From Primula veris (taxonomy: Eukaryota > Streptophyta > Magnoliopsida > Ericales > Primulaceae): a DNA stretch of 64,000 nucleotides. Each line of letters begins with the position of its first letter. The stretch's first letter is position 1. The notes below the pieces were generated by a model that ran no database searches, had not been told where the DNA came from, and saw only the letters and a list, made by a program, of their open reading frames with translations. The DNA is taken from positions 31,245,342 to 31,309,341 of the forward strand of contig OY821745.1 of NCBI GenBank assembly GCA_963682055.1. Direction: 5' to 3'. Shown here piece by piece: positions 1-11,480 of this stretch. The position numbers and the translations under genes were made by a program.

Positions 1-59
1 AATAGATAATTACCATGATATTACTAGTCAAGTAACAATTCATTTCCCTCCAATAAAAG

Positions 60-310
60 TGATAAAACACGCTATATTATGAAGCTATGTTATGTTTGAT
101 AAAACATGTAATTCAACAGCTAATTTCAGTCGAATTCTTTGAAATTGGCAGAAATCACTAATCTAAAGCCCTAGATATAAGGATAATCTCAATTAAAATA
201 GATAATTACCTTGATAAAACATAATTCAACAGCCAATTTCAGCGTAACGCTTTAAAATTGGCGGTTATTACCAATCTAGAACCCTGAATATAAGTAAAAT
301 AAAGTACTCT
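60..310. repeat. Degenerate direct repeat, two copies
   Basis: Two related blocks of about 80 bases lie near 112-205 and 225-300. Each begins with a motif like 'caatttcag', passes through 'aaattggc' and 'aatctaaagccct' or 'aatctagaaccct', and is bordered by 'aatagataattacc'. They look like an old tandem duplication. If the nearby minus-strand exon is real, they lie inside its first intron. Nothing else was recognised in this stretch. Confidence 0.55.
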
Positions 311-337
311 AAATAAATAAATAAAAACAGAAAATTA

Positions 338-420
338 CCTTTACGGAGATCGAGATAAGAGGAGAACGCTAGCGGCGTACGGAGGTCGTGAAGAGAGAGA
401 GAGGGAGAATGCGGCGAAGG
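338..420 (-). other. Probable 5'UTR exon of a gene extending off the left edge
   Basis: Read on the minus strand, a GC- and CT-rich stretch (CTCTCTCTTC and CGTACGCCGCTAGCG, typical of plant leaders) ends in AAAG followed by the donor-like GTAATTTTC at about 338. There is no ATG in it. AT-dinucleotide runs lie just upstream at 450-500. This is what a plant non-coding first exon and its first intron look like, with the coding part beyond the window. It is inference from composition and one splice consensus. Confidence 0.35.
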
Positions 421-451
421 TTGACGGAGGAAATAGATTAATAAATAATTA

Positions 452-480
452 ATTATATATATATATGTGTGTGTATATAA

Positions 481-512
<32 letters not shown>

Positions 513-735
513 TGGCTAAGTGGGAACCCTAGCTTAGCTCGGAGATGATGAGTATATATATATATATAAATAGTATTATGTACGTATATATATATATCTA
601 TTATATGCAGTGACTTGGATCTACCCTCAAAATAAGTGCACACATTTACCTCTTTTTTTCTAAAAGTAGATTTCTTGTTTTTTAGTATTTTCCGGAAATA
701 GTTTTTTTTTTTTTTTTTTTTTTTAGTATTAGTTC
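452..735. repeat. Microsatellites: (AT)n, (GT)n, (GA)n and poly-T
   Basis: Short runs of AT, GT and GA repeats lie at 452-515 and 550-600, and a long T homopolymer lies at about 702-724. Open frames through this stretch translate into repetitive Lys- and Ile/Tyr-rich peptides and are not believed. Confidence 0.85.
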
Positions 736-929
736 CTAGTCTTCCAAAATACCAGGTATGTGTATCTATATGCAACTTGATCTACAAATATATGGGTTTA
801 AATCGTTAAAATATAAATTTTTAAAATTTGTTCTTATAGTTTAACCTTTGAATTATATGATTAATTTTTAAAAAATTCGATTTGAACAACTTAGATTATG
901 AGTTATTTGTCGGTATCAATATTTTGAGA

Positions 930-1330
930 CGAAACGAGTAAATCATTATCAAATTAGTACGTAGTGCCTCAAAGTATTTGAAGTTACGTTGTGAAAATAT
1001 CTTTTTTGTAGTTAAATCATTATCAAATTAGTACTCTTATTGCCTTGCATTTGAAGTTACATATAGTTTTAATTTATGAAAATACGGAATAGCTTTTTTA
1101 ATAGTTAAATTAAGGATAAAATTACTACTTATTGCCTCATAGTTGAAGTTACATTAAGGAAATAGCTTTTTTGTAGTTAAATCATTATCAATTAGTACTC
1201 TTATTGTCTCATATTTGAAGTTACGTATAGTTTTAATTTACGAAAATACGGAGTAGCTTTTTTTTTAGTAGTTCAATTTATTATCAAATTAGTATTAATT
1301 GCCTCATACTTGAAGTTACATATATTTTTT
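930..1330. repeat. Degenerate tandem repeat, about five copies of a 70-97 bp unit
   Basis: A unit of the form 'cattatcaaattagtac...ttgaagttac...aaatagctttttt...gttaaat' repeats head to tail starting near 932, 1018, 1110, 1182 and 1279. Units differ by internal deletions and point changes; the last is cut short. There is no coding potential. 1330-2300 downstream holds no gene or element I can support. Confidence 0.75.
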
Positions 1331-2289
1331 GCTTAAGGATTTTGATGTTTTGGTTTTCTTTTCTTTTTTAATTTTATGTGAATTTCATCCTATTTCTTAA
1401 GTAGCACGGTTTTCGAATTATAACAATTATCATGTATGAAGGCATCCTATTTCTTGTATGGTCTTTTCGGTTGTAGCTTTCAAGCTCCGGTTTAACACCT
1501 ATTTTTCTATTTAAGTAAAACATCATTTTCTTGTGAGGCATCGGTGATCGGACTATAATTGTGATCTTTGAACCAAGTATAATAGGATCGTAATCGCGTT
1601 GCACAACCCACTTTTCTAAACTAAAACATGATTTAAGTTAAAAGCTTCTGAACTTCGCCCTTAGTTAGAATGTGAATTTAGAATAAAGTTATGCCAAAGG
1701 GGAAAATCGGTGCACTAAACTATTGCTACGTGAGAGATCTGGAAAGGGACGAGGTAAGTATAAGCCTCTTGCAAACATTCTTTTTCTGGCATTTTTTTAT
1801 ACAAGACTGTTGACACAAACATGTTAACTCCAGGTTATGTGACAGTTTAAAGTTTTTAACATAACAACAAACTTAATTGCTGATTAAACATGTTGAATTT
1901 TTAATATAAAAGGTTTATACGAGTGATGCAAATGTGCATGTAACGTTCAGTTATTGTTTCAAGTTCAGTAGTACTCCAATCAAAAAGGTTACACAGCCTT
2001 AGAAGACTTAAGATTTTCGCGTATGCATTAAAACTCATACTTAACTCGGTACACAGACTCTACAACGATTGACACTGCTAAAATACAAGAATTGAGAACT
2101 TCAGTTGTCCGAAAATTGGTACACACTCAATCCTCCTCCAGGAAAAACATACAGATCAGTGTATTTCTTAAGCAGAAATATTTGGTTCTCAAGGTGTAAC
2201 TAATTTGACAAACAATGCTTAGACAATCTTCAATAGTCTTAAACTTAAACAGGCAGAGATTGAGATAAACTACATAGAGACAAGAAAAC

Positions 2290-2775
2290 CAAAGATGAAA
2301 AGTTGCTCTACTTAAATAACAAGAGTATTGCTAGAGGTAAAAGTAGCTCTACACTTTCATCATAGAAAACTCTTTTAACATAGAAGTGCATGAGAAAATA
2401 AATGTAAACCCAATAGCCCCGACAACAAACACAAACTAAAATGGCGACCCAAAAATAACTGAACAAGCAGATAAAATATCTGTAGGGCATGCATGCAAGG
2501 GGTCCTAAAAAGAAATTACCTGCAAAAACTTTTTATATAACCTCAACAAGTCTTGCTCGAGGTAAAATAACCTATTGAAATTACCTTAGTGTCATTTTCA
2601 TGGCATGGAACACATTTAACATAAAATGATAAAAGAACAGAAAAAAAATGTAAAACGAAAGTAAACTAAAGCAGAGATCCTCAAAATAATTAAAATGGAA
2701 GAAAATATCTGTAGGCCTGAAAGAGGTCCTAATAACAAATTAAACGCAAAATCTTAAATTATCTCAACACACCAA
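2290..2775. repeat. Duplicated 3' flank of the P0 gene
   Basis: Two diverged copies of a motif set recur: 'aaaatatctgtagg' then 'ggtcctaa', then 'gcaaaa', near 2470-2540 and again near 2704-2765, and 'cttgctcgaggtaaaa' near 2551 against 'attgctagaggtaaaa' near 2326. They lie just beyond the P0 stop codon, so the 3'UTR and downstream DNA seem to have been tandemly duplicated long ago. Confidence 0.5.
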
Positions 2776-2837
2776 AACAATATTGAAAACCATAACAAAA
2801 ATAAGTTCGAAAGCGGAAACTGATAAGAAGTGCCAAT

Positions 2838-5424
2838 TTAGTCGAAAAGACTGAAGCCCATGTCTTCATCTTCGGACTCCTCCTTCTTCTCTTCTTCCTT
2901 GGCAGCAGCAGGGGCAGAGGCGGCTGCCGGGGCAGCAGAAGCAGCTGGAGCTGCAGCAACAGCAAACTTGCTGGGGTCCTACAAATTCAAAACATGCAAA
3001 GTTAATACTCCATAAAATATGCGAAATCAAAGTAGAAACAACAACATAGGAAAAACGATACTGGTTTTATAAAAACTCTGGAAAGGAAATATTTTAGCAA
3101 ACATAATTGATTCAACGTCAAGCTCATATTCTTAAAACTGATATTTTGAAGTAGAACTACAATATTATAGGGAAAAAATCAACAAAATCAGATAAGCATG
3201 TTCTAAAAAGTGTCAAATTATGAGATCAAGTACTAAGCTCATCCTTTTGATCAAATAAATAGAAATTTAGAGTTATGCTAACAATTAACAAGGGAGTAAA
3301 AAACCATGGGATCAAGAAAATAACATACCTTGAGGTACTCCTTAACCTTCTCAGCCTCCGGGAAAGAGTATTCGCCAGTAATAGCAACAGCAAGAAGATT
3401 CTTATACCCATTGATAAGCATATGAGGCGCAGCCGCAAGAGTTGGGTAAGAAACAGCCAAAGCCAAAGAAGTAACCATGGAAACACCAGTGGCAAACTTC
3501 GCAATCAAATCATCCTCTGTCAGATCAAGCACCTCTGGGCTAAACACTGACCCATTGTCGTAAACATTCTCGACGACTAGGCCATAAGAAAATGGCCTAA
3601 TTCCGAGTTTGGCGAGAAGAGCGGCCTCAGAGGAACCGACCTTGTCTCCCTTTTTGATGAGCTCGACAGGGGTGATGATCTCGACGGTACCCTTGTTAAT
3701 CTTGGTTGGGATGTTCAAAACTTGGAAAAAGGATGTTTGTGATGGGTCAAGACCTGTGTTGCCGGGTGGGACAATGACATCAATAGGTGCCACCAAACCA
3801 ACACGAGCAGGAGCTCCAACCTGTGTTCACAATATATGCAAAATAGTTAAGACACATGCTCAACACTCTAATGTTACTGGATAAGAAAAACAGAATTCGG
3901 CAAGATTGACATAGTGAGAAGGCTGTCAGATAATTTTGGCAAACACTGTGATTACTAAAGTACAAAACTGATGCTCAAAGCTGGAATCAAACAAGGAATT
4001 GAAAATGATGAGCACTCGTTGCTAGAAACTTTAATTCATAAAACAGAAGGAAAAAAAGTTCCACCGTTAAATTTCTGAACCAGAAAACAGATACTTAAGA
4101 TGAGGGCGATTTCTGTTAAAATTAGGATAATTATTTGGCAATAGAAATATCAAAAGAAGATAACACTAGATTCTGACCTTGTACTTAGCAACTTCCTCTC
4201 TGACTTCCTTCAAATCTCCTTTGGTGAAGATCAAGCCAACATTGCCCTGCAAATTCACAAAACCCACAATTACTACACTAAAATCATATAATGGTATTGA
4301 CATTTTTTACGGGCATCAATATAAAATTCATAAAGGGAGTGACATTTTTTACAGGCATCAATATAAAATTCATAATATAACTCAAAGACAAACAGACATT
4401 GATTCTACACACAGGCATAACACAATGATTATTAAACGAAACAGAGAAATAGATAAGCAACGCATACAACGAGGAGAGGAGCAACGTTAAGAAAGGCTGG
4501 ACATAGATATGTATGCATACAAAAAGACAGATCCAAAGACCAAGTACAATTTTTTTTTAAAGATTATATAGAAAAAGCATACAAGGGGAGGCACGATGCT
4601 AGATAAAGTGGTGTCTGATTCTTTTCAAAATTTATACACATAGCACCAAATAAATACTAAACCAAACTACTAAAGTACCAACTCAAAAACAAACAGGCAT
4701 TGTTTTAACAGACAGATAAAACACAACGATCATTAAATAAAACAGAGATTATACAAGAAAAGAAAACCATACAACTAGGAGAGGAACAGTATTAAGAGAG
4801 GCATATTCCCATCCCAATATCACTTAAAATCTTAATTTATAAAGATCCCAATCCAAACTAGACAACCCAATTAAACTACCAAAGTATTAGCTCAAAATCA
4901 AACGGGCAATGTTTCTACAGAGACAAAACACAATAATCATTAAATAAAACAGAGATCAGAATCAGAAAAAACAAGCATGCAACAAGGTGAGGAACCAAAT
5001 GAATCCTAAATTAGTGTACCAAATTGCATAAAGATATATATACACATACAAAAGGACCTATCAAATAACAATTAAAAGAAAAAAGTCGTACCAACTAGAA
5101 TAAAAATAAATTGCAAAATTAGACTAGCAAGATATAACTCAAAAACAAACAGGCATAGTTTCATACCACTAGGAGTGGAATGATGTTAAGAAAGTCCGTA
5201 TTCCCAGTCTTCTCGGAATGAATCCTGATAGATCTCTTCATCATGGTGTTCTTCCCCATCAAGACAACCGAGTCGCCTCTCAAACCCTTCCTAATGTTCT
5301 GCAACTGGTTACTCCCAACATTATCCGCTGCCGCTACGAGAATCTGCGTGTACTCGTCTAGCAAGTTGCACAGCTTCCCATCGTAAATCACCTTCTTCTC
5401 AGACTTCGACACTTTCGGGGCCAT
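2838..5424 (-). CDS. RPP0: 60S acidic ribosomal protein P0 (uL10)
   Basis: P0 anchors the acidic P1/P2 dimers to form the stalk of the large ribosomal subunit, where elongation factors dock. Four coding exons on the minus strand join in frame: 5424-5167, 4246-4178, 3820-3329 and 2978-2838, with 258, 69, 492 and 141 nt, giving 319 aa, a normal length for plants. All introns are GT-AG and fall between codons. The N-terminus begins [30 protein letters not shown] lies in the rRNA-binding L10 part. Exon 3 carries [14 protein letters not shown] and TLAAAPHM. Exon 4 is the Ala/Pro-rich hinge and acidic tail ending DMGFSLFD, the conserved P-protein terminus recognised by elongation factors and ricin-type toxins. 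The start is fixed by the family N-terminus. No damage is visible, so it is probably functional. Confidence 0.96.
4247..5166 (-). repeat. P0 intron with decayed copies of the adjoining exon edge
   Basis: The last ~25 bases of P0 coding exon 1 plus its donor (plus strand 'cataccactaggagtgga', then 'atgatgttaagaaag') have degenerate echoes inside the intron: 'catacaacgaggagagga' near 4463, 'catacaactaggagagga' near 4769 and 'catgcaacaaggtgagga' near 4976. Each is preceded by a shared block with 'acaggcat', 'acacaa', 'atcattaaa' and 'aaacagag'. A shorter tandem duplication of 42 bases lies at about 4297-4376. The pattern fits repeated tandem duplication across the exon-intron border. Confidence 0.65.
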
Positions 5425-6310
5425 TGTTATGATATGTATCTACCTACATGTAACAACATTTGGTTTAGATAATATACATACATGTTATGTATTATCGAGA
5501 ATAAAGAATCAAATTTACGTAAAACTGATTGAAACCATGTACCCACAATTAAGTTCATATAGCTAGAGACCCGATTTAGAATATCATGAACACAAAGCAC
5601 TTAATAGTAATAATTTCCTCAGTGAATATACAGATAAGTTAATGAAATTTAATAAAACAAGGTAGAAATTTATTAACTTTGTTTTTAGAGTAAGAATAAA
5701 TACAACGATTTTTAAATTAATCAGAGAATTAAATAGCATACAACAAGGTGACCCAGAAACAGAATAAATACAATGTTTTTTTAATTAAAACAGAAAAATA
5801 GCTGTTTTTTCATAACAAATACATATAGAAACCAAATAAATCCTAAATTTATATTACCAAAACAATATTGTTAATTGTATCAATATACGTACATAACCAA
5901 ATAAGCCCTAAACTAGACTATAAAAAGTATGTACATACGAAGAGCGATACATATACATTGTTTCATGTATCTACATAAAACTATATCTGATTTAGTGAAT
6001 ATATATATCTAGCTAGAAACCCAATTAAGAATATCAAACAGTAGATACAAACACAAATCACTCTTAATAACAAATATATTAAATAATTAAATAGCATGAC
6101 CAATTAAGAATATCAAACAGTAGATACAAACACAAATAAAACTAAAAAAAAATAGATGAAATTAAATAAAACTTACAAATAAAACTAGAAAGTAACAAAA
6201 TCTATAAATGAGGTCCAAGAAGAGCTGTGCTAGTCAAGGAGGAATTTCCCTTAGCCTCTTTTTGCTAATGCTACGTTAGATATATAGAGAGATATAGTGA
6301 TAAAAAAACT
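5425..6310 (-). other. P0 5'UTR with a probable leader intron
   Basis: Minus strand: the predicted transcription start is near 6305, and a leader with CTTGACTAGCACAGCTCTTC covers about 6200-6300. A possible donor lies at TTTGTAAGTTTT near 6175 and a possible acceptor TACATGTAG just upstream of the start codon at about 5444. The intervening DNA is AT-rich and repeats intron-like fragments such as 'agaatatcaaacagtagatacaaacacaaat' seen twice near 6031 and 6106. A leader intron is common in plant ribosomal protein genes; this one is inferred. Confidence 0.5.
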
Positions 6311-6332
6311 ACTTGATATTATTATTAGAGAG

Positions 6333-6340
6333 TTTATATA
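6333..6340 (-). promoter_or_regulatory. TATA box of the P0 gene
   Basis: TATATAAA on the minus strand in the context GTCTATATAAACTC, about 30 bases upstream of the CT-rich leader that precedes the P0 gene. Confidence 0.65.
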
Positions 6341-6416
6341 GACGGGTGACCTAGATCGGACGGCTAGGATTCAATTTCAGACTTTTCGTTTGATCTGGGT
6401 TTTTTTTATTTATTTA

Positions 6417-6443
6417 TGGGCCTGTTTTGGTTAGATTTGGGCT
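6417..6443 (+). promoter_or_regulatory. Two site II elements (TGGGCC, TGGGCT) upstream of P0
   Basis: TGGGCC at 6417-6422 and TGGGCT at 6438-6443 match the TGGGCY site II consensus, which is over-represented upstream of plant ribosomal protein and cell-proliferation genes and is bound by TCP factors. They sit about 80-105 bases upstream of the TATA box. A further 'gggctttcgtga' lies near 6649. Confidence 0.6.
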
Positions 6444-6488
6444 TTTCGTCATCCTGAAAGATAAGGAAAAGATGAGTTCGTTTTATGG

Positions 6489-7290
6489 AAAATCAATAAC
6501 CTCACAAAATTTGATTCGACTGTTCCGCTAATAAAAATTTGAGTTTTGAATGGTGCCGAATACGCATCGATTAACCTGTGAATTGGTTAGCAAATGTTGT
6601 TGGATGTAGTAGTTTAAATAGTAAATACTGTGTTTTTTATTTATTTTTGGGCTTTCGTGATCCGAAATATAAGGAAAGGATTAGTTCGTTTTAAAGAAAA
6701 TGAAAGAAAATTAGTCATAGTTCAACTTTTACAATATTTTTTAAATTGTGGTACCGTGTCGAATTTTTTTTAATTTTCAGTCATTCGGCCCAATAAAAAA
6801 AAGTTTAAAGCTTGTTTTTAAGCTTAAAAAATAACGAATAATCTATACGGGAAAGATATTAAAATGTAAAAAATAGATTAAAAATTGTTTTTAATCTTAA
6901 AAAAAGATATTATAATCTACACGAGAAAGATATCAAATTGTAAAAAAATAACTTAAAAGCTATTTTTTTAGTTTTTTTAGTGTTTGTGTGAATTATTAAG
7001 TAAAAAAAAATAACAAAAAGTTACGAAAATAATATCTTTTTTTATCACTTGTAAGGTGACTTATACTTACAAATCTTATGAGAGTCGTGACCTATGAACA
7101 AAAATCATATTGAAAGGAGACCTCCCACCAATGAGCCCGAAAATCAATAACCGGACAAAATTTGATTCGACTGTTTCGGTAATAAAAATTGGAGTTTTGA
7201 GTGGTGTCGAATACGCGCTAACGAACCCCTGAATTGATTAGCAAATGTTGTTGTATTTAGTAGTTTAAATAGTAAATATTGTGTTTTTTT
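6489..7290. repeat. Pair of ~150 bp direct repeats around AT-rich DNA
   Basis: 6489-6648 and 7139-7290 are about 90% alike, both beginning 'gaaaatcaataacc' and running through 'acaaaatttgattcgactgtt', 'agcaaatgttgttg' and 'tagtttaaatagtaaata'. Between them, at about 6805-6965, a second ~78-base unit ('aagcttaaaaa...gaaagatat') occurs twice in tandem. The arrangement could be the remains of a small terminal-repeat element or two rounds of local duplication. No coding sequence. Confidence 0.6.
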
Positions 7291-7299
7291 TTTCAAATG

Positions 7300-8850
7300 A
7301 ACATTTACGGTTTATTTTGTATGCATATTTTATTTAATGAAATATTTGTTTAAAAAAAACGACAAAGAAAACGAAATTATTGAAACTTTAGGCCAACTCA
7401 GTATATTATAAAAAGACTGTTTGAGCAAAGATTGTTTAATTTTGAGGGCATTAGTTTTATCCATCTCTTCCGCCGTGATTGCCTATGTCGTGAATAAGAG
7501 AATGGAGATGATGAGATCGGACCGCTAAGAAAGTATTTGAAGTTTTTATGGGCTTCCAAGATTGCATGTTAATTTTGATTTGAGTTTTGAGATCCATATA
7601 TAACGAGAAGTTCAGCCGAAGACCGATATCATTGTAAATCTTTATTAGATTATATCATTATAATATTCTTAATCTTTTATAATAATGGAGTATAAGATAA
7701 CCGTTATTAAAAAAAAAATTGGTATTCATTACGCCTACAAAATTAGGGTTCTATTTTACACATTACACTTTCTCTCTTGTTCTCGATCGTCTCTTATCTT
7801 TTTTTTAATTCTATCGTTTCTCCTCTCTGTCTCGTCACCGTCGCTCTCTTCTACATTCTCTTTATTTATGTCTGCTGGATTTTTTCTCTCTTTCCTAAAT
7901 CTCCAATCTGTTTTTACTCTCTTTGTCGACGAACTCACGAAAGTCGCGGCGGTGCATGTCAACGTCGCCTAGTCTTCTTTGGTGACAGCCTGTAGCGGCA
8001 GCTGGGTTCGAAACCTAAGCTGCTTGTAATTGGTCATGGACCGATTATATACATCTAATAAAAAAGTTTAACTACAATGTGACATCTATGTTTTAATAAT
8101 TTAAATGAGAAATGTTTGGTAGGATACAATACTAACATAAAATGTACTCCTTTGTGTAATACTATTTTGATGCTTTTTTTACTTTGGAGTCTTGGACAAT
8201 ATAATGTATTGTCCATTAGACTATTATTAGAGTGTCATTACTATTTTAAATTATCCACTAGACTGACATTAATTTTTTTAATAGACTGTTTATTAGATTG
8301 TCATAAATGTGTTGGATTGTCATTAGTGTATTAAACTGTCTATTAGACTATTATTAATGTATTATAATGTCGATTAGGCGGTCATCAATGTATTAAAATG
8401 TATTATTAGTGTCTTAGACCGTCCATTATATAATAATTGTCCATTATACCGTAGTTAGTGTTTTAGTATATCCATTAGACTCCCAAAAGTTTCGAATTAT
8501 TTTGATTTTTTATGGGTTTTTTTCTTTTGGTTTTCTGAATCTATTTTTTTTTTTTACTTTTTCTCAAATTTTGCAATTTTTAGTCAACGGGCGGTTATGC
8601 CGGGCAACCATAGTCTAGCAGGCAACGAGGAAGACCGACAATTAACGTTGAAAACAGATTAATGGTTTCGGTCAACCTTGTTGGGTCAAATGTGTGTTGT
8701 TGAAAATATATTGTGTTAAAAATTGGTAGATACCAAATTTCAATAAAATTTTAAAATTGGTACAATCACAATTATTACAGTGAAAATGATAACTTTTATA
8801 AACATTTTGATTGAAATTTGTTTGTTTTCATCAATATGGGGTTGAATATA
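7300..8850. other. Gene-free AT-rich stretch with a short-period repeat
   Basis: No gene supported. 8200-8480 is made of imperfect ~20-base units such as 'attagactgtcattaatgtatt'. A plus-strand 95-codon frame at 7685-7972 has a hydrophobic Ser/Phe-rich composition expected of CT-rich DNA and no family I recognise; 'acgaaagtcgcggcggtgc' near 7937 is a short GC-richer patch. Confidence 0.5.
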
Positions 8851-9690
8851 ACTTTTGAACTCAAACACCCATTGCTAGAATAATATTGCGAGTAAATGGA
8901 AATTAGTTGAAACTAGAAAGTAACTAAATTAGACAGTACATTACACTGTAGTGGTGTAACCAAACATCATAGTTTACTTTTGTACCTAAAAGTGCAAAAC
9001 AGAAAAAAAAAAAGAAAAAAAAAAGTAAAGTCAACCAAACAAGCGCATACGTGTAAACTATTAATGAAAGTAAAAGTACATCAACTGCTATGAATTAAGA
9101 TGTCGTAACTTGTGAACCATTACAAAGGCTTGTGTCAAGCAAAACCGATGTTTATGATGTTTTCGTTATTCGTTAGTTTGAGGATTGTGAAATGATTATG
9201 CGTAACAGTATGTTGTAGAATATTTGAATTGTTCGCTTCATTTACCTGCACTTAATTCTAAAGAAAATTAATTTACGAGCAAACAACCAAGAAAGGAGAC
9301 GACGGACATTTTACTAAAGACTTTACTCACAGAGGAACACAAACATCGAGAAGAAACTCAATCACGGTAGACTAAAGTTTAGGAAACATAAGTCTCACAA
9401 CAACTTGCCACAGAAATACGAAATAATCTTTCAGCCAAACATCCATAGATGGTAACTTTTAAAACACGACTGGAGTAATCTGCTAACTCAAGAATGCAGA
9501 CGTCACCTTCCTCTAGCGAAGTATTTGTAAGAAATTAGGGCCAATCGCAAGAGAACTTGTTCACATTTACTGTTATTGGCCATGATTTATTTGAATAGAC
9601 AAGTGTAGCAGCTTGTTTAGCACTCGTCTTGTAACTAATGTGACTCCTTGATAAAGTCTAATGGCACATTGTGCAAAAATAAATTCGGTG
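8850..9690 (-). pseudogene. Orphan duplicate of the B3 gene A tail (last exon and 3' flank)
   Basis: This block is a diverged copy of 13825-14670, the last exon of B3 gene A and about 570 bases of its 3' flank; the two match almost continuously from 'gcgagtaa' through 'ggcttgtgtcaagcaaaa' to the exon. The exon part (about 9449-9685, minus) still spells pieces of the second B3 domain such as the TSLEEGDV-like loop, but small indels break its frame. Homology stops at the exon's 5' edge, so no upstream exons came with it, and it cannot make a B3 protein on its own. Confidence 0.75.
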
Positions 9691-10506
9691 TCGTTGACTT
9701 ATCGACCACGTGGACAATTTTGCGGAGATGCGTTGCGGACATTTTAAAGACACGAGATGACGACATGTACTATAATAAATTAATTTAAATTTCAAAATTT
9801 ACAATTTTTTACTACACATCTTCAATATTGGCTATCCTTTGGTTTAGTTTTTTTGGTTAACGTTAGCTAAAAATGAAAAAAATGCGGATATCTAAATTGC
9901 ATTTGTTCAACTCGCCATATGACGAACAAACATTACAAATTTCAGTAAGGCCCTGCTATGGTCAACTCCTCGAACCACTCGGCTGCACCTTCACAATCAC
10001 CATTTTCATTGTTTTACTAATAAAAATATTCCAATGTTATAATCACTATTTTCGAGCTGGCTTTACATTAGCAGCCTCAACATAACCGAGGCAAAGTCTT
10101 TGGTGACACTGCGACTGATGAGACTCGTCTCCTCCTTTAAGAAAATAGTAATAATACCCGAGCTATACAATCAAAGCTTTACCATGTGTAGTGTTACAGA
10201 AATTTGTCCCAGAACAATACCATCAATATTACATATCAATGTGACCATCACATTTCAGTTTTAACAGAAATCATCAAATTAGAACAGATCAAATTTTATC
10301 ACTCCAAAATACCATTAACCTTAATAGTTCAATATTCCCAGCTAAATCCCAACATAACATTCTTGATCAACACAAAAACCATCACCTATTATGTCCATAA
10401 TAGGATAAATACACTCTGGTAGCTCCCGGGCGATTTTTTTCTTACAAAATACTATAATCTAGAAACACATACCCGCATCATAAATGACCAAAATGAATTT
10501 TGATCT

Positions 10507-11480
10507 TCATGTTGCTCGAAAAATGTGGACATGGAAGAGAACTTTAACATGATTAATCATTTTAAACACACAAACGTCGCCAACTTTCATATCATTATCA
10601 CTTGCAAATGAAGGCCAATAAAACCTGCAATTTGAGGGTTGAATTTGAAATACGCATGTCGTAATCCAAGTTCTCCTATTCTAAACCTGCAATATGATCT
10701 CCGTATGGCCCTTGCTTAAATGCTTTCATGCAAATGCTGCGGGTGCAGTCTGCAATTTGTCATAGTTTAAGCGAAATACTTTCTTAGGTTCTACAAAAAA
10801 TTCTAAGAAAAGAAAAGATGATGATTTGACAACATACCATAGTAGCTCTTGCAGAATCAGAAACATATGATTTTGTCATACAGACCACGAAAAGAGGTTT
10901 TTGGGACTTAAAATCTTTAGCCTTTTGAAGAGCTTTCAATTCATTTGCCATCATTGATGTGCTTTCGAGACGCTCTTCTACAATAGTATTATTAATGCAA
11001 TTCAATCAGTAGGGCTATGAAGAAACTACAGTGGCAATTGTTAACTATAGAGGAGCATAATTTAAATTTTAATCCCTTACTCTTAATTCCTCTTGTTTGT
11101 TTGGGGTTATCATTCATCCGGATTTCTTCTCTAACTTGAAAATAATCATCTTCTTCAGTTTCCACTTTGACATAACTTTCAGAGTTAATTTTTTTGTTGA
11201 TGTTTCCGATATGATCAGGATCGAAACGGTAGTCTATCTCCAAGGCGCTCTTATCAAATATAATCACGTTAAAACTCGAATTGCCTTTGTATTTAAAAAC
11301 CAAAAGGTGACCAGGGTCTATGGAGAAGTAATCGGCAAACTTTTTCCATCCATTGCATAACCAAACTTCTCCATTTTTTCTTTTCAATTCTACTGTCCAT
11401 ACCTCACCACTGGGAACTTTAAGAAGTACAGAATCACGAAACTTATTCCCATTTTCTTCAATGAACTTTCTTGGAATCCC
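10507..11480 (-). pseudogene. B3 (REM/VRN1-like) gene with nonsense-mutated last exon
   Basis: Minus-strand exons aligned with genes A and C: 11480-11081 (first B3 domain, GIPRKFIEENGN...VWLCNGWKKF...GHLLVFKYKGNSSF), donor A|GTAAGG; 10977-10838 (start of the second domain, KSQKPLFVVCMTKSYV), donor ATG|GTATG; 10749-10507 (rest of the second domain). The first two are open and phase-compatible. The last has the length expected for the family (243 nt) and ends VGDVCVFKMINH and a stop, but contains in-frame TGA at 10726-10728 and TAG at 10681-10683. No first exon was found upstream. The first domain is nearer VRN1 in style than the other copies. At best it makes a protein cut within the second B3 domain. 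Confidence 0.7.

Noticed and set aside
3275..3884. Frames on the plus strand and in other registers over P0 exon 3
   Set aside because: They are shadows of the P0 coding exon, whose own frame matches the family from end to end.
7685..7972. 95-codon secreted or membrane peptide
   Set aside because: CT-rich DNA produces the Ser/Phe/Leu composition; an equally long antisense frame overlaps it.
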